A DNA stretch of 64,000 bases. It comes from an uncultured Spartobacteria bacterium (GTDB taxonomy: Bacteria > Verrucomicrobiota > Verrucomicrobiia > Chthoniobacterales > Terrimicrobiaceae). Location: NCBI GenBank assembly GCA_937960895.1, contig CALCJD010000146.1, forward strand, positions 1 through 64,000, in the 5' to 3' direction. A model generated the notes under the pieces. The model was not told where the DNA came from. It did not search any database and saw only the letters and a program-made list of their open reading frames with translations. How positions within the stretch are numbered: the first letter of the stretch is position 1; each line of letters starts with the position of its first letter. Below are positions 52,277-61,000 of this stretch, in pieces. The translations under genes were made by a program, and so were the position numbers.

Positions 52277-52306
52277 AAAAAAGCCCGCTGGTTATTCTCA
52301 GCGGCT
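52277..52306 (-). terminator. Intrinsic terminator pointing left with no gene behind it
   Basis: Read on the minus strand, AGCCGCTG-N8-CAGCGGGCT (one bulge) is followed by TTTTTT, a textbook intrinsic terminator. Genes on both sides run rightward, so it would stop only antisense transcription arriving from 52.3 kb and beyond. On the plus strand it is a hairpin without a T-run, behind the ATPase gene. Confidence 0.55.
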
Positions 52307-52347
52307 CCCAGTATCCGGTCCGCCGGAGCGGGTGTGACAGCCAGCCG

Positions 52348-52836
52348 ATGGAAAACTCATCCCAACCGATCAATTGCGACGACAAACTGCTGACGAAGTT
52401 CAAGATCTTCGCCGAACTCGGCCGCGACGAACTCAAGACGCTGGTCGAACAAAGCACGCGGGTGAACTTCCCGGCCGGGCATCGCATCATCACCAAGGGG
52501 GAACCCGGCTATTGCATGTACGTGATTCTTCGCGGGTCCACCCGGGTCACCTCGGACAACGGCCCCCACGATGTGGAACTCGCCATCCTGAAACCGGGCG
52601 ATTTCTTCGGCGAAGTCGCCCTGGTCGACGACGGTCCGCGTTCCGCCGATGTCACCGCCCTTGAGGACTGTGAACTGCTCTGCATCACCCGCACCACGCT
52701 GGGTGTGCTCGCGGGCCTCCAGCCCGGGGCGGCCATCCAGATCCTGGCCGCCATCGGGCGCTGCCTCGTCGAGCGCATCCGCACCGGGAATCAAAAATAC
52801 ATGGACTTGATCCTTTTGGGCCGCCAGTCTGCCTGA
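52348..52836 (+). CDS. Cyclic-nucleotide-binding domain protein without DNA-binding domain
   Basis: 162 residues, all of it one Crp-type cNMP-binding barrel (about 12-130) plus a helix. The phosphate-binding cassette region is GDFFGEVALVDDGPRSADVTALED, where a Gly-Glu and an Arg are present. No winged helix follows, so it is not a Crp regulator by itself and may act through a partner. It lies 26 bp upstream of lpxC-fabZ on the same strand and may be co-transcribed with the lipid A genes. Confidence 0.85.
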   Translation: MENSSQPINCDDKLLTKFKIFAELGRDELKTLVEQSTRVNFPAGHRIITKGEPGYCMYVILRGSTRVTSDNGPHDVELAILKPGDFFGEVALVDDGPRSADVTALEDCELLCITRTTLGVLAGLQPGAAIQILAAIGRCLVERIRTGNQKYMDLILLGRQSA

Positions 52837-52862
52837 TTTCCTACGACGTAACGATTTGCCAC

Positions 52863-54164
52863 GTGGATAAACAACGCACTCTCGCCTCCTCCGCCAGCCT
52901 CTCCGGCACCGCCCTGCACACCGGGAAAAGTGTCACCCTGACCCTGCATCCCGCTCCGGTCAATCACGGCTTCAAATTCAAACGTTCAGACCTTCCCGAC
53001 GAACCTTTCGTGGAAGCCCGGGTGGAAAACGTCAAAACCGTGGAACGTGCGACGACCATTGTCGAAGGCAACGTCAAGATTCACACGGTCGAACATGTGC
53101 TCTCCGCCCTCTCCGGCATGGGCGTGGACAATGCCCTGATCGAGATGAACGCCAACGAACCGCCCATCGGCGACGGCAGCGCGGCGCCCTACGTGGGGGT
53201 GATCAAGCAGGCCGGCATCGTCGAACAGGATGCGCCCCGGGCCCGGTTCGAACCCCGTGAGCCGCTCATCCTCGAGAGCAACGGATCCATTCTGACCATC
53301 ATCCCGGACACCAAATTCCGCATCTCCTGCACCCAGGTGGGACCGGAGGGACGCTTCACCCAGTTTCTCAGCGCGGAAATCACCCCGGAATTCTACGAGA
53401 AGGAAATCGCCCCGGCCCGCACGTTTGTGTTCTACGAGGATGTCAAACCCCTCATGGACAAGGGCCTCATCCGGGGCGGCAGCCTGGAGAACGCCGTGGT
53501 GGCCCGCGGCAACAGTGTCCTGAGCAAGGAGCCGCTGCGCTTCCCCGACGAATTCGTCCGCCACAAGATCCTCGACATCATCGGCGACCTGACCCTCGCC
53601 GGCCGGCGCCTGCAGGGCCATGTCGTGGCGGTCAAACCGGGACACGGACCCAACACCGAACTCGCCCGCGCCCTCGTCAGGCGCCACAACGAATACCTTG
53701 CCATGGCCCCCCGTCCGGTCGCGGCCGGCGAAGGCGTACTCGACATCAACGAAATCCAGCGCACGCTTCCGCACCGCTATCCCTTCCTCATGGTCGACCG
53801 GATCATCGAGCTCGAGGAGGACCGTCGCGCCGTCGGCGTGAAGGCGGTCACCATCAACGAACCCTATTTCCAGGGGCATTTCCCCGGCCATCCGGTCATG
53901 CCCGGCGTTCTTCAGGTCGAAGCCATGGCGCAGGTGGCCAGCATCATCATGATGCGCAAAACGGAAAACATCGGCAAAATCGGCTATTTCATGAGTGCCG
54001 ACAACGTCAAGTTCCGCAAGCCCGTCTTCCCCGGCGACACGCTGTTCATCCACTGCGAGATGATCAGTGCCAAAAAACGGCTCGGCAAGGCGGCCGCCCG
54101 CTGCATGGTGAATGACGAAATCGTGTCCGAGGCCGAACTGCTCTTCGGCCTGGTGGACCAATAA
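52863..54164 (+). CDS. lpxC-fabZ: Bifunctional LpxC deacetylase and FabZ dehydratase
   Basis: 433 residues starting at GTG 52863. Residues about 1-275 are LpxC, the zinc deacetylase for the committed step of lipid A synthesis: HTVEHVLSAL and HKILDIIGDLTLAG carry the zinc ligands (His, His, Asp) and the late GH is the catalytic His. Residues about 290-433 are FabZ: LPHRYPFLMVDRI and GHFPGHPVMPGVLQVEAMAQ with the His/Glu pair. FabZ supplies unsaturated acyl-ACP for fatty acid elongation, so the fusion ties lipid A and membrane lipid flux together. Such fusions are known in Bacteroidota and the PVC group. Confidence 0.96.
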   Translation: MDKQRTLASSASLSGTALHTGKSVTLTLHPAPVNHGFKFKRSDLPDEPFVEARVENVKTVERATTIVEGNVKIHTVEHVLSALSGMGVDNALIEMNANEPPIGDGSAAPYVGVIKQAGIVEQDAPRARFEPREPLILESNGSILTIIPDTKFRISCTQVGPEGRFTQFLSAEITPEFYEKEIAPARTFVFYEDVKPLMDKGLIRGGSLENAVVARGNSVLSKEPLRFPDEFVRHKILDIIGDLTLAGRRLQGHVVAVKPGHGPNTELARALVRRHNEYLAMAPRPVAAGEGVLDINEIQRTLPHRYPFLMVDRIIELEEDRRAVGVKAVTINEPYFQGHFPGHPVMPGVLQVEAMAQVASIIMMRKTENIGKIGYFMSADNVKFRKPVFPGDTLFIHCEMISAKKRLGKAAARCMVNDEIVSEAELLFGLVDQ

Positions 54165-54185
54165 GCGCCCAGCCCCGAGTTGTTC

Positions 54186-54953
54186 ATGATTCATCCGACG
54201 GCCATCATCGACTCCAGCGCGCAAATCGCTGAGGATGTCGAAATCGGTCCCTACTGCGTCATCGGACCCGAGGTGATCATCGGCCGGGGCTGCGTTCTGG
54301 CCAATCATGTCACCGTGGCCGGACCGACCAAAATCGGCGAAAGCAACCGCTTTTATCCGTATTGCTCCATCGGTCAGCGCACCCAGGACCTCAAATACAC
54401 CGGCGAACCGACCTACCTCGAGATCGGCAACCACAACTCGTTTCGCGAGTTCTGTACCGTCAACCGCGGCACCGCCCCCGGGTCCAAAACCGTCATCGGC
54501 AACCACGGCAATTTCCTGGCCTATTCGCACGTCGCCCACGATTGCGTCGTGGGGGACCACGTCATCTTCTCCAACAACGGAACCCTGGCCGGCCACGTCC
54601 TCGTGGAGGATTATGCCGTCATCGGCGGCCTGAGCGGGGTGCATCAATTCTGCCGGATCGGCCGTCACGCCATCCTCGGGGGCTGCACCAAGATCGTGCA
54701 GGACGTCGCCCCCTACATGATCGCCGACGGCAACCCGGCCGAACTGCGCGGGGTCAATCAGGTCGGACTCGAACGTCGGGGCTTCTCCACCGAGGAAATC
54801 CGCTCCCTCCGGGAGGCCTACCGTTTCCTCTGCCGCTCCAATCTCAACGTCAAACAGGCCTGCGACGCCATCCGCGAACAGCTCGCCATGAACGAGCACT
54901 TGGAACACCTCCTCGCCTTCGTCGAGAGCAGCAAGCGCGGAATTGTGCGCTGA
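54186..54953 (+). CDS. lpxA: UDP-N-acetylglucosamine acyltransferase
   Basis: 255 residues from the ATG at 54186; the frame also opens at TTG 54180. A left-handed beta-helix of hexapeptide repeats (IHPTAIIDSSAQIAEDVEIG onward) contains FCTVNRGT and the catalytic His region YSHVAHDCVVGD, and ends with the LpxA C-terminal helical domain. It transfers a hydroxyacyl chain from ACP to UDP-GlcNAc, the first lipid A step, and directly follows lpxC-fabZ by 21 bp. lpxD and lpxB are not in the window. Confidence 0.96.
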   Translation: MIHPTAIIDSSAQIAEDVEIGPYCVIGPEVIIGRGCVLANHVTVAGPTKIGESNRFYPYCSIGQRTQDLKYTGEPTYLEIGNHNSFREFCTVNRGTAPGSKTVIGNHGNFLAYSHVAHDCVVGDHVIFSNNGTLAGHVLVEDYAVIGGLSGVHQFCRIGRHAILGGCTKIVQDVAPYMIADGNPAELRGVNQVGLERRGFSTEEIRSLREAYRFLCRSNLNVKQACDAIREQLAMNEHLEHLLAFVESSKRGIVR

Positions 54954-54987
54954 AAAGACGGGGAGCAAAATTCCCTGCAATTTCGTA

Positions 54988-55033
54988 AAATTCAGGCGCA
55001 ATAATCTTTCTTAAAGAAAGTTGCGCCGAATTT
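54988..55033. terminator. Long bidirectional hairpin between lpxA and the convergent Dabb gene
   Basis: AAATTC-(A)-GGCGCAA-(TAAT)-CTTTC, loop TTAAA, then GAAAG-TTGCGCC-GAATTT: 18 paired bases with two bulges on one side. It lies 35 bp after lpxA and 117 bp after the leftward small-gene cluster, so it can end both convergent transcripts. The rest of the 196-bp gap shows nothing clear. Confidence 0.65.
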
Positions 55034-55149
55034 AAGAATCATTCCGCGTTCCAAGTCGCCCTTTGTCCCACCACGGCCGACTTTCTCGGTTCCCCTCTTG
55101 TTCGCCTGCGCGCATCTGTGCGAACGGTAGGGAAAGACCCTGTGGCAGG

Positions 55150-55458
55150 TCAGACCAGGGCCTCACTGTCATACACCCTTACCTTTTCCCAGAGGACCTG
55201 ACAGGTTTTCACAAAGCGTCGATGGATCGGGCAGTCGGACTGGTAAAAGTCGTGGTCCTCAATGGACTTGAAGCGGAGGACCAGGCAGTGGCTGAACGAG
55301 TGGTCCGTGGCGGGGCGTTCCGGGGTGGCGGCCGGTTTTCCGGCAAATCCGTAGGCGAGGTAATCGAGGGCCGCCAGCCGGGCCAGCTCCGTTTCGAAGT
55401 GCTGGCGCTGGGCCGGGGTGAGGTCGGATTTCAGCCAGAAATAGACGGCGTGGAGCAT
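55150..55458 (-). CDS. Dabb-family (stress-responsive A/B barrel) protein
   Basis: 102 residues from the ATG at 55458 (GTG two codons earlier is possible). The dimeric alpha+beta barrel pattern is visible: LHAVYFWLKSDLTPAQRQHFE at the start, HSFSHCLVLRFKSIEDHDFYQ in the middle, and the His/Tyr pattern near the C-terminus typical of Dabb proteins. The biological role of the family is mostly unknown. It is the last gene of a leftward trio starting at the ECF sigma factor gene. Confidence 0.82.
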   Translation of the reverse strand: MLHAVYFWLKSDLTPAQRQHFETELARLAALDYLAYGFAGKPAATPERPATDHSFSHCLVLRFKSIEDHDFYQSDCPIHRRFVKTCQVLWEKVRVYDSEALV

Positions 55459-55503
55459 GGCCACCAGGGAATCCGGAGGCGTCCGGCGGACGTCCCGGAG
55501 GGT

Positions 55504-55650
55504 TCAGGGCGCCCGGCGTCCGGTCAGCAGTTGCAGCACCAGCACAACGAGGGCGACAACGAGGACGATGTGGATGAGGCCGCCGGCCACCTGGAAGGTG
55601 AAGCCCAGGGCCCAGAGGATGAGAAGGATGATGAGGATGGTCCAGAGCAT
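55504..55650 (-). CDS. Tiny Lmo0937-like membrane protein
   Basis: 48 residues. It begins MLWTILIILLILWALGFTFQ and has two hydrophobic helices separated by VAGGLIH, matching the short Lmo0937-family membrane proteins. ECF or general-stress control is common for such genes, and here it lies 59 bp downstream of an ECF sigma factor gene on the same strand. Confidence 0.75.
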   Translation of the reverse strand: MLWTILIILLILWALGFTFQVAGGLIHIVLVVALVVLVLQLLTGRRAP

Positions 55651-55709
55651 GGGTAACAGGGATTTCCCCTTCATCGTTCCCCGGGCTCCGGCTGCGTGGG
55701 TCGCTTTTT

Positions 55710-56309
55710 CTACTCGAGATATCTTTTGAGCCTTTCCTTCAGTTCGGTGCGGGCGCGAAAGAGGATGCTTTTCACGGCGGGCACGCTGGTGCGGAGCACC
55801 CGGGCGATTTCCTCGTAGGGCATGTTTTCAAAACGCCGGAGGACGATGGCGGTCCTCTGGTTTTCCGGCAGCGCGGCGATGGCCGCATCGACGGCCTGGC
55901 GGAGTTCCGTGTCGAGCAGGGCTTCGCCGGGTTCGGCCGACCCGGGATCGACATACTGGTGGTGCGGCGCATCCTCCTCCCCGGCGTCCATGGGCACGAG
56001 GCGGGAGCGCTGCAGGCGGCGCATTTCGTTGAAGACGAGGTTGCGGGTGATGGTCATGAGCCAGGTGGTGAACCGGGCGCTGGGCTGGTAGCGGGCGGCC
56101 GATTTCCAGACGCGGAGGAACACCTGCTGTCCGATGTCCTCCGGATCCCCGCAGCCGCCGAGCATTTTGGCGGCGGTGCCCACCACGCTGTGCTGATGTT
56201 TTTCCACCAGGGCCTCAAAAGCCTCCAGGTCGCCCTTTTTGACGCGCAGCATGAGAGCCACGTCGTCCTGGGCGTCCTGCTCTTCGGACGATGGCGGAAC
56301 GTCATTCAT
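55710..56309 (-). CDS. ECF-type RNA polymerase sigma factor
   Basis: 199 residues from the ATG at 56309; the frame also opens at TTG 56345. Region 2 is at about 25-95 (GDPEDIGQQVFLRVWKSA; FTTWLMTITRNLVFNEMRR) and region 4 at about 135-190 (ALPENQRTAIVLRRFENMPYEEIARVLR, PAVKSILFRAR). No anti-sigma gene is adjacent. It probably drives its own unit with the Lmo0937-like and Dabb genes (inference). It is divergent from the glycosyltransferase gene across 57 bp. Confidence 0.93.
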   Translation of the reverse strand: MNDVPPSSEEQDAQDDVALMLRVKKGDLEAFEALVEKHQHSVVGTAAKMLGGCGDPEDIGQQVFLRVWKSAARYQPSARFTTWLMTITRNLVFNEMRRLQRSRLVPMDAGEEDAPHHQYVDPGSAEPGEALLDTELRQAVDAAIAALPENQRTAIVLRRFENMPYEEIARVLRTSVPAVKSILFRARTELKERLKRYLE

Positions 56310-56366
56310 GGTCGTGCGCGGCGGGGGCGCGGTCTTCACCGGCAATTAAACCAACGGAAATTCAAA

Positions 56367-57587
56367 TTGGCTCGCAAAATCCTCTTGGCGCGGGCGCCGG
56401 AGGACGGTTTGCTGGAGGGCTTCATGCCTGTCGTTGCCAGTTACTGCACCACCTTTCTCAAGCGCGAGATGCTGCACATTTACCGGCAGGTCACCGGCCT
56501 GCGGGAATTTCGCACCTTCGTCATGACGAAGTCCCGCGAGAACGCCGACCTCTATCCCTTCGACGATGTCGAGGTGCTGCCGCGTCCGAGAATCAATTTT
56601 CTTTCCCGTTTTTACAAAAAATACATCCGGCGCCTGGAACCGGTCTTCTACCGCGGGGAATACGACCAGCTCGCCGGGGTGCTCAGCCGGCGCAACGCCG
56701 ATTTGTTGCACGTGTATTTCGGTCATACCGGCGTGCACCTGCTGCCCTTCCTGAAAAACTGGCCCAAGCCGTCCCTGGTTTCCTTCCACGGCATGGACAT
56801 CATGGAACGGGACAACGAACCCGGGTACAACGCCCGGCTGCGGGACCTCCTGCAGACCGTGCCCATGGTACTGGCCCGCAGCGATTCGCTGGCGGAGCGG
56901 CTGGCGGCCTTCGGGTGCAGCCGGTCCAAGATCCGCATCAATCGTACGGGCATCCCCATGGACGGTTTTCCGTTTGTGCCCCGCACAGCCCCACCGGATG
57001 ACAGCTGGCGGTTGATCCAGGCCTCCCGCTTCATTGAGAAAAAGGGGCTCTTCGTCACGCTGGGAGCCTTTGCGGAATTCCGGAGAATTTTTCCGAAGGC
57101 CCGCCTCACGCTGGCCGGCGAGGGTCCGCTGGAAGGCAAACTCCGGGAAACCGCCGCCCGGTTGGGCATCGCCGACGCGGTCACCTACACCGGCTTTTTG
57201 CAGCAGCAGCAGCTCGCGGAGGCCTTTGCCGCGTCCCACATTTTTGTGCATCCGAGCCAGACCACGGAGGGAGGCGACCAGGAAGGCGTGCCCAATTCCA
57301 TGCTCGAGGCCATGGCGACCGGCCTTCCCGTCGTGGCCACGGTGCACGGGGGGATTCCGGAGGCGGTCACTTCCGGCGAGGACGGACTGCTGGTGCCGGA
57401 GCGCGACACCGCGGGCGTGGCCAACGCCCTGCTCACCATTGCGACCAACGAAGGTCTTTACGAACGCCTCTCCCGCGACGCGGCCCATTCGGTGCGGGAG
57501 AAATTCGAACAAAGCCGCTCCATCGCCAAACTCGAGGGATTTTACCGCGAACTTCTCGAAAACTGGCAGGCGGAGGCGCCGCGATAA
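56367..57587 (+). CDS. GT4-family glycosyltransferase
   Basis: About 406 residues. The likely start is TTG at 56367, preserving the lead LARKILLARAPEDG; ATG at 56424 is the alternative. The GT-B fold shows FHGMDIM, the acceptor/donor hinge ASRFIEKKGL, GEGPLEGKLRETAA and the retaining-enzyme EX7E motif in QEGVPNSMLEAMATGLPVVAT. It probably adds a sugar to a surface polysaccharide, lipopolysaccharide or glycolipid. Proximity to lipid A genes fits but does not prove this. It is convergent with the ACT-domain gene. Confidence 0.9.
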   Translation: MARKILLARAPEDGLLEGFMPVVASYCTTFLKREMLHIYRQVTGLREFRTFVMTKSRENADLYPFDDVEVLPRPRINFLSRFYKKYIRRLEPVFYRGEYDQLAGVLSRRNADLLHVYFGHTGVHLLPFLKNWPKPSLVSFHGMDIMERDNEPGYNARLRDLLQTVPMVLARSDSLAERLAAFGCSRSKIRINRTGIPMDGFPFVPRTAPPDDSWRLIQASRFIEKKGLFVTLGAFAEFRRIFPKARLTLAGEGPLEGKLRETAARLGIADAVTYTGFLQQQQLAEAFAASHIFVHPSQTTEGGDQEGVPNSMLEAMATGLPVVATVHGGIPEAVTSGEDGLLVPERDTAGVANALLTIATNEGLYERLSRDAAHSVREKFEQSRSIAKLEGFYRELLENWQAEAPR

Positions 57588-57645
57588 GGCGGCTTGGGGA
57601 CGCCCGGGCAGCCCTGCCCCCTGTTCGCGGCGCCCGTCCGGGAGG

Positions 57646-58047
57646 TTACTCCACGCTTTTCTTCAAAACCCGGAGGGCCTTTTTGGTGTCCGTCACCCGC
57701 AGGATCAAAAGACCGCGACGGGCGCTGGGCAGCGACGCCAGGTAGGCGTACTCGATGTTGATTTTGTGCTCGGCGAGCGTCTTGGCGATCCGGGAGAGAC
57801 CGCCGGGCTTGTTGTCATTCTCGAGCATGAGCACGTCGTTTTCCACCACAAGCGTGCCGCGGGCTTCAAAAAGGGCCAGCGCCCGGCGCGTGTCGCTGAC
57901 CACCATCCGGACCACGGCGTGATCGACCGTGTCCGAGATGGTGAGTCCGTAGATGTTGATCCGTTCGGCGGCGAGGGCATCACAGACCTCGGCCAGCGTT
58001 CCGGGTTTGTTGGCAATGAAAAGGGCCAGTTGCTCGACGATTCTCAC
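57646..58047 (-). CDS. Tandem ACT-domain protein
   Basis: 133 residues starting at GTG 58047. Two ACT domains lie at about 3-68 (LALFIANKPGTLAEVCDALA) and 72-130 (LMLENDNKPGGLSRIAKTLAEH), each with the Gly-rich amino-acid-binding turn. Such proteins sense amino acids. It begins 12 bp after the glutamate synthase stop on the same strand, so it is probably co-transcribed with it and could modulate amino-acid metabolism; the ligand is unknown. Confidence 0.85.
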   Translation of the reverse strand: MRIVEQLALFIANKPGTLAEVCDALAAERINIYGLTISDTVDHAVVRMVVSDTRRALALFEARGTLVVENDVLMLENDNKPGGLSRIAKTLAEHKINIEYAYLASLPSARRGLLILRVTDTKKALRVLKKSVE

Positions 58048-58059
58048 AGGGGGTGAAAG

Positions 58060-61000
58060 TTATCGTGAAGCGGTAACATTTTCATTGATGACCTGGCCAG
58101 CTTTCTCGTCCGGAGTCAGCGTGTTGGCCTCTCCGTCCGGGGACTTGCCGGACTCGCCCGTCTTCGGCGCCTCGGGCACCGTGGGACAGACCTTCCAGAA
58201 TTTCGCGGCATACTTCGGCCAGTCGGCCAGGATTTCCTTGGCCCGTTCGCTGTCCGTCAGCTCGAGGTGCTTGTAGATGAGCCCCTTCAGGGCGGTCACA
58301 TCGGCCTCGTCCTCGATGCGGTAGGGTGTGATGAGCTGCGGGTTGTAGCGATCGGCAAAGGAGTCATCCAGATCGAGCACATAGGCGACGCCGCCCGTCA
58401 TGCCCGCCCCGAAATTCCGGCCGGTCGGACCCAGCACGACCACCGTGCCGCCGGTCATGTATTCACAGCAGTGGTCCCCCACCCCCTCGACCACGGCGGT
58501 GCCGCCGGAATTGCGCACGCAAAACCGCTCGCCGCCCCGGCCGTTGGCGAAGAGGAAGCCGCCGGTGGCGCCGTACATCACGGTGTTGCCGAGGATGATG
58601 CACTCGTGCGGTTTGAATTTGCGGGGCGTCACGGCCCTGATGACGATCTCGCCGCCGCTCATGCCCTTGCCGACGTAGTCGTTGGCTTCACCGGTCAGTA
58701 CCAGGCGCACGCCGGGCGCGAGGAAGGCGCCGAAGCTCTGACCCGAACTGCCCTCGAAACGCAGGTCCACCGTACCGGGAGGCAGGCCCTCCTCACCATA
58801 CTGGTAACCGATCTCGCCGGAAACCTGGGTGCCCACCGAGCGGTTGGTGTTGGCAATCTTGTAGGACAGCGTGATGGGCTTGCCGTCGTTGATGGCCTCC
58901 TTGGCATCCTGCAGGATGATGTCGTCGAGCGTGCGGTCCTCCGGACCGTCGTTGCGCTCGCGCGTGGCGTGACGCACCATCGTGCTGTCGTCCTTGGCGA
59001 CGTCGACGAGCAGCCGGCTGAGGTTCACCGTGTTGGCCTTCGGGTGATCCTCCACCACCCGCTGACGCAGGCACTCGGTGTGTCCGATCATCTCGTTGAT
59101 GGTGCGGAATCCGAGCCGCGCCATGATCTGCCGGACCTCCTCGGCCACCGCATTGAAGAAGTTCACCACGTGCTCCGGCTTGCCCTTGAACTTGCCGCGG
59201 AGCTTTTCGTCGAGCGTGGCCACGCCGACCGGGCAGGTATTGAGATGGCACTGGCGCACGTAGACGCAGCCCATGGCAATGAGGGCGGCGGTGCCGAAGT
59301 TGTATTCCTCGGCGCCGAGCAGGGTGGCGTAAACAATGTCCTCGCCCGTCCGCATGCCGCCGTCCGTGCGCAGCGTGACCCGGTTGCGGAGTCCGTTCAG
59401 CAGCAGAACCTGGTGGGTTTCCGCCACACCGAGCTCCCACGCGCCGCCGGCGTTCTTCACCGAACTGAGCGGCGAGGCTCCGGTGCCGCCTTCATGACCG
59501 CTGACCAGGATGATGTCCGCGTGCGCCTTGGCGACGCCGGCCGCAATGGTGCCCACGCCGGCCTCGGCCACCAGCTTCACGCAGACCCGGGCGCGCGGAT
59601 TGACCTGCTTGAGATCGTAGATCAACTGGGCCAGATCCTCGATCGAATAGATGTCGTGATGCGGCGGCGGCGAAATCAACGTCACCCCGGGCACGGAATG
59701 GCGCAGTTTCGCGATGTACGCACTGACCTTGTGACCGGGCAACTGGCCGCCCTCGCCGGGCTTGGCGCCCTGGGCCATCTTGATTTCAATTTCCTTCGCG
59801 CTGGCCAGGTAGGCCGCGGTGACCCCGAAGCGTCCGCTGGCGATCTGTTTGATGGCGCTGTTGGCCCAGTCGCCGTCGTCCCGGCGCTTGAAACGCACGG
59901 GATCCTCGCCGCCCTCGCCGCTGTTCGACTTTCCGCCGATGCGGTTCATGGCGATGGCCAGGGTTTCGTGGGCCTCCGGACTCAGCGCGCCCAACGACAT
60001 GCCGGCCGTGGTGAAACGGCGCCGGATTTCCTCAATGGACTCGACCTCCTCGATCGGAACCGGGCCGGACGGCAGCGGCACCAGCTCGAGCAGGTTGCGC
60101 AGCGAATGCGGACGGTTGGCCAGGACGGCGTCGACGTACTTTTTGTAATCCTCCGCCTTGCCCGCCTTGTCGGCGCCCTTGATGCCCACGTAGGTGTGGA
60201 AATTCTGAATCACCGGCGGTGTCACCGCATGCAGTTCGCCTCCCCGCCGGAACCGGTAATACCCCGGATCGTCGAGCTTGCCGGGTTCGACCGGCACGGC
60301 GTTGCCGTAGGCCATGGCGTGCCGGGTGAGCGTTTCCGTGGCGATCTCGACGTAGCCGACGCCCTCGATCTGCGTGGACGTGCCGGTGAAGCAGTCCTCG
60401 ACCACCTTGGCGGAGATGCCGATGGCTTCGAAAACCTGCGCACCGCGGTAGCTGCTCACGACGGAGATGCCCATCTTGGACATGATCTTGAGCAGACCGT
60501 TTTCGAGGGCCTTGCGGTAATTGACCGCCGCCTTCGCGAAGTCCGGTTCCACCGTGCCCTTTTCGATGAGCTCGCGGAGCGTCTCCAAGGCGAGATACGG
60601 ATTCACACAGCTCGCGCCGTAGCCGATCAGGCAGGCGATCTGGTGCACGTCGCGGGCCTCGGCGGTTTCACAAATCACGCCGGCCTTCATCCGCTTGCCG
60701 ACGCGCCGCAGATGGTGGTGCACCGCCCCCATGGCGAGCAGCATCGGCACGGCCGCCTTTTCATGATCCACGCCGCGGTCGGACAAAATGAGGATGCGCA
60801 CCTCCCGGTCGACGGCCGCCTCGACCTCGCTGCAAATGCGCCGCAGGGCGGCCTCGAGTCCCTCCGGACCCTCGGACACCGGCCAGAGGCACGAAATGGT
60901 CTCGGCGGCAAACTCTCCGCCGAGCGCCTTCAACCGCCCGACCTCGCCGTCGAGAAGGATCGGCGAATCGAGCATGACCTGACGGCAATGCTCGGGGCTC

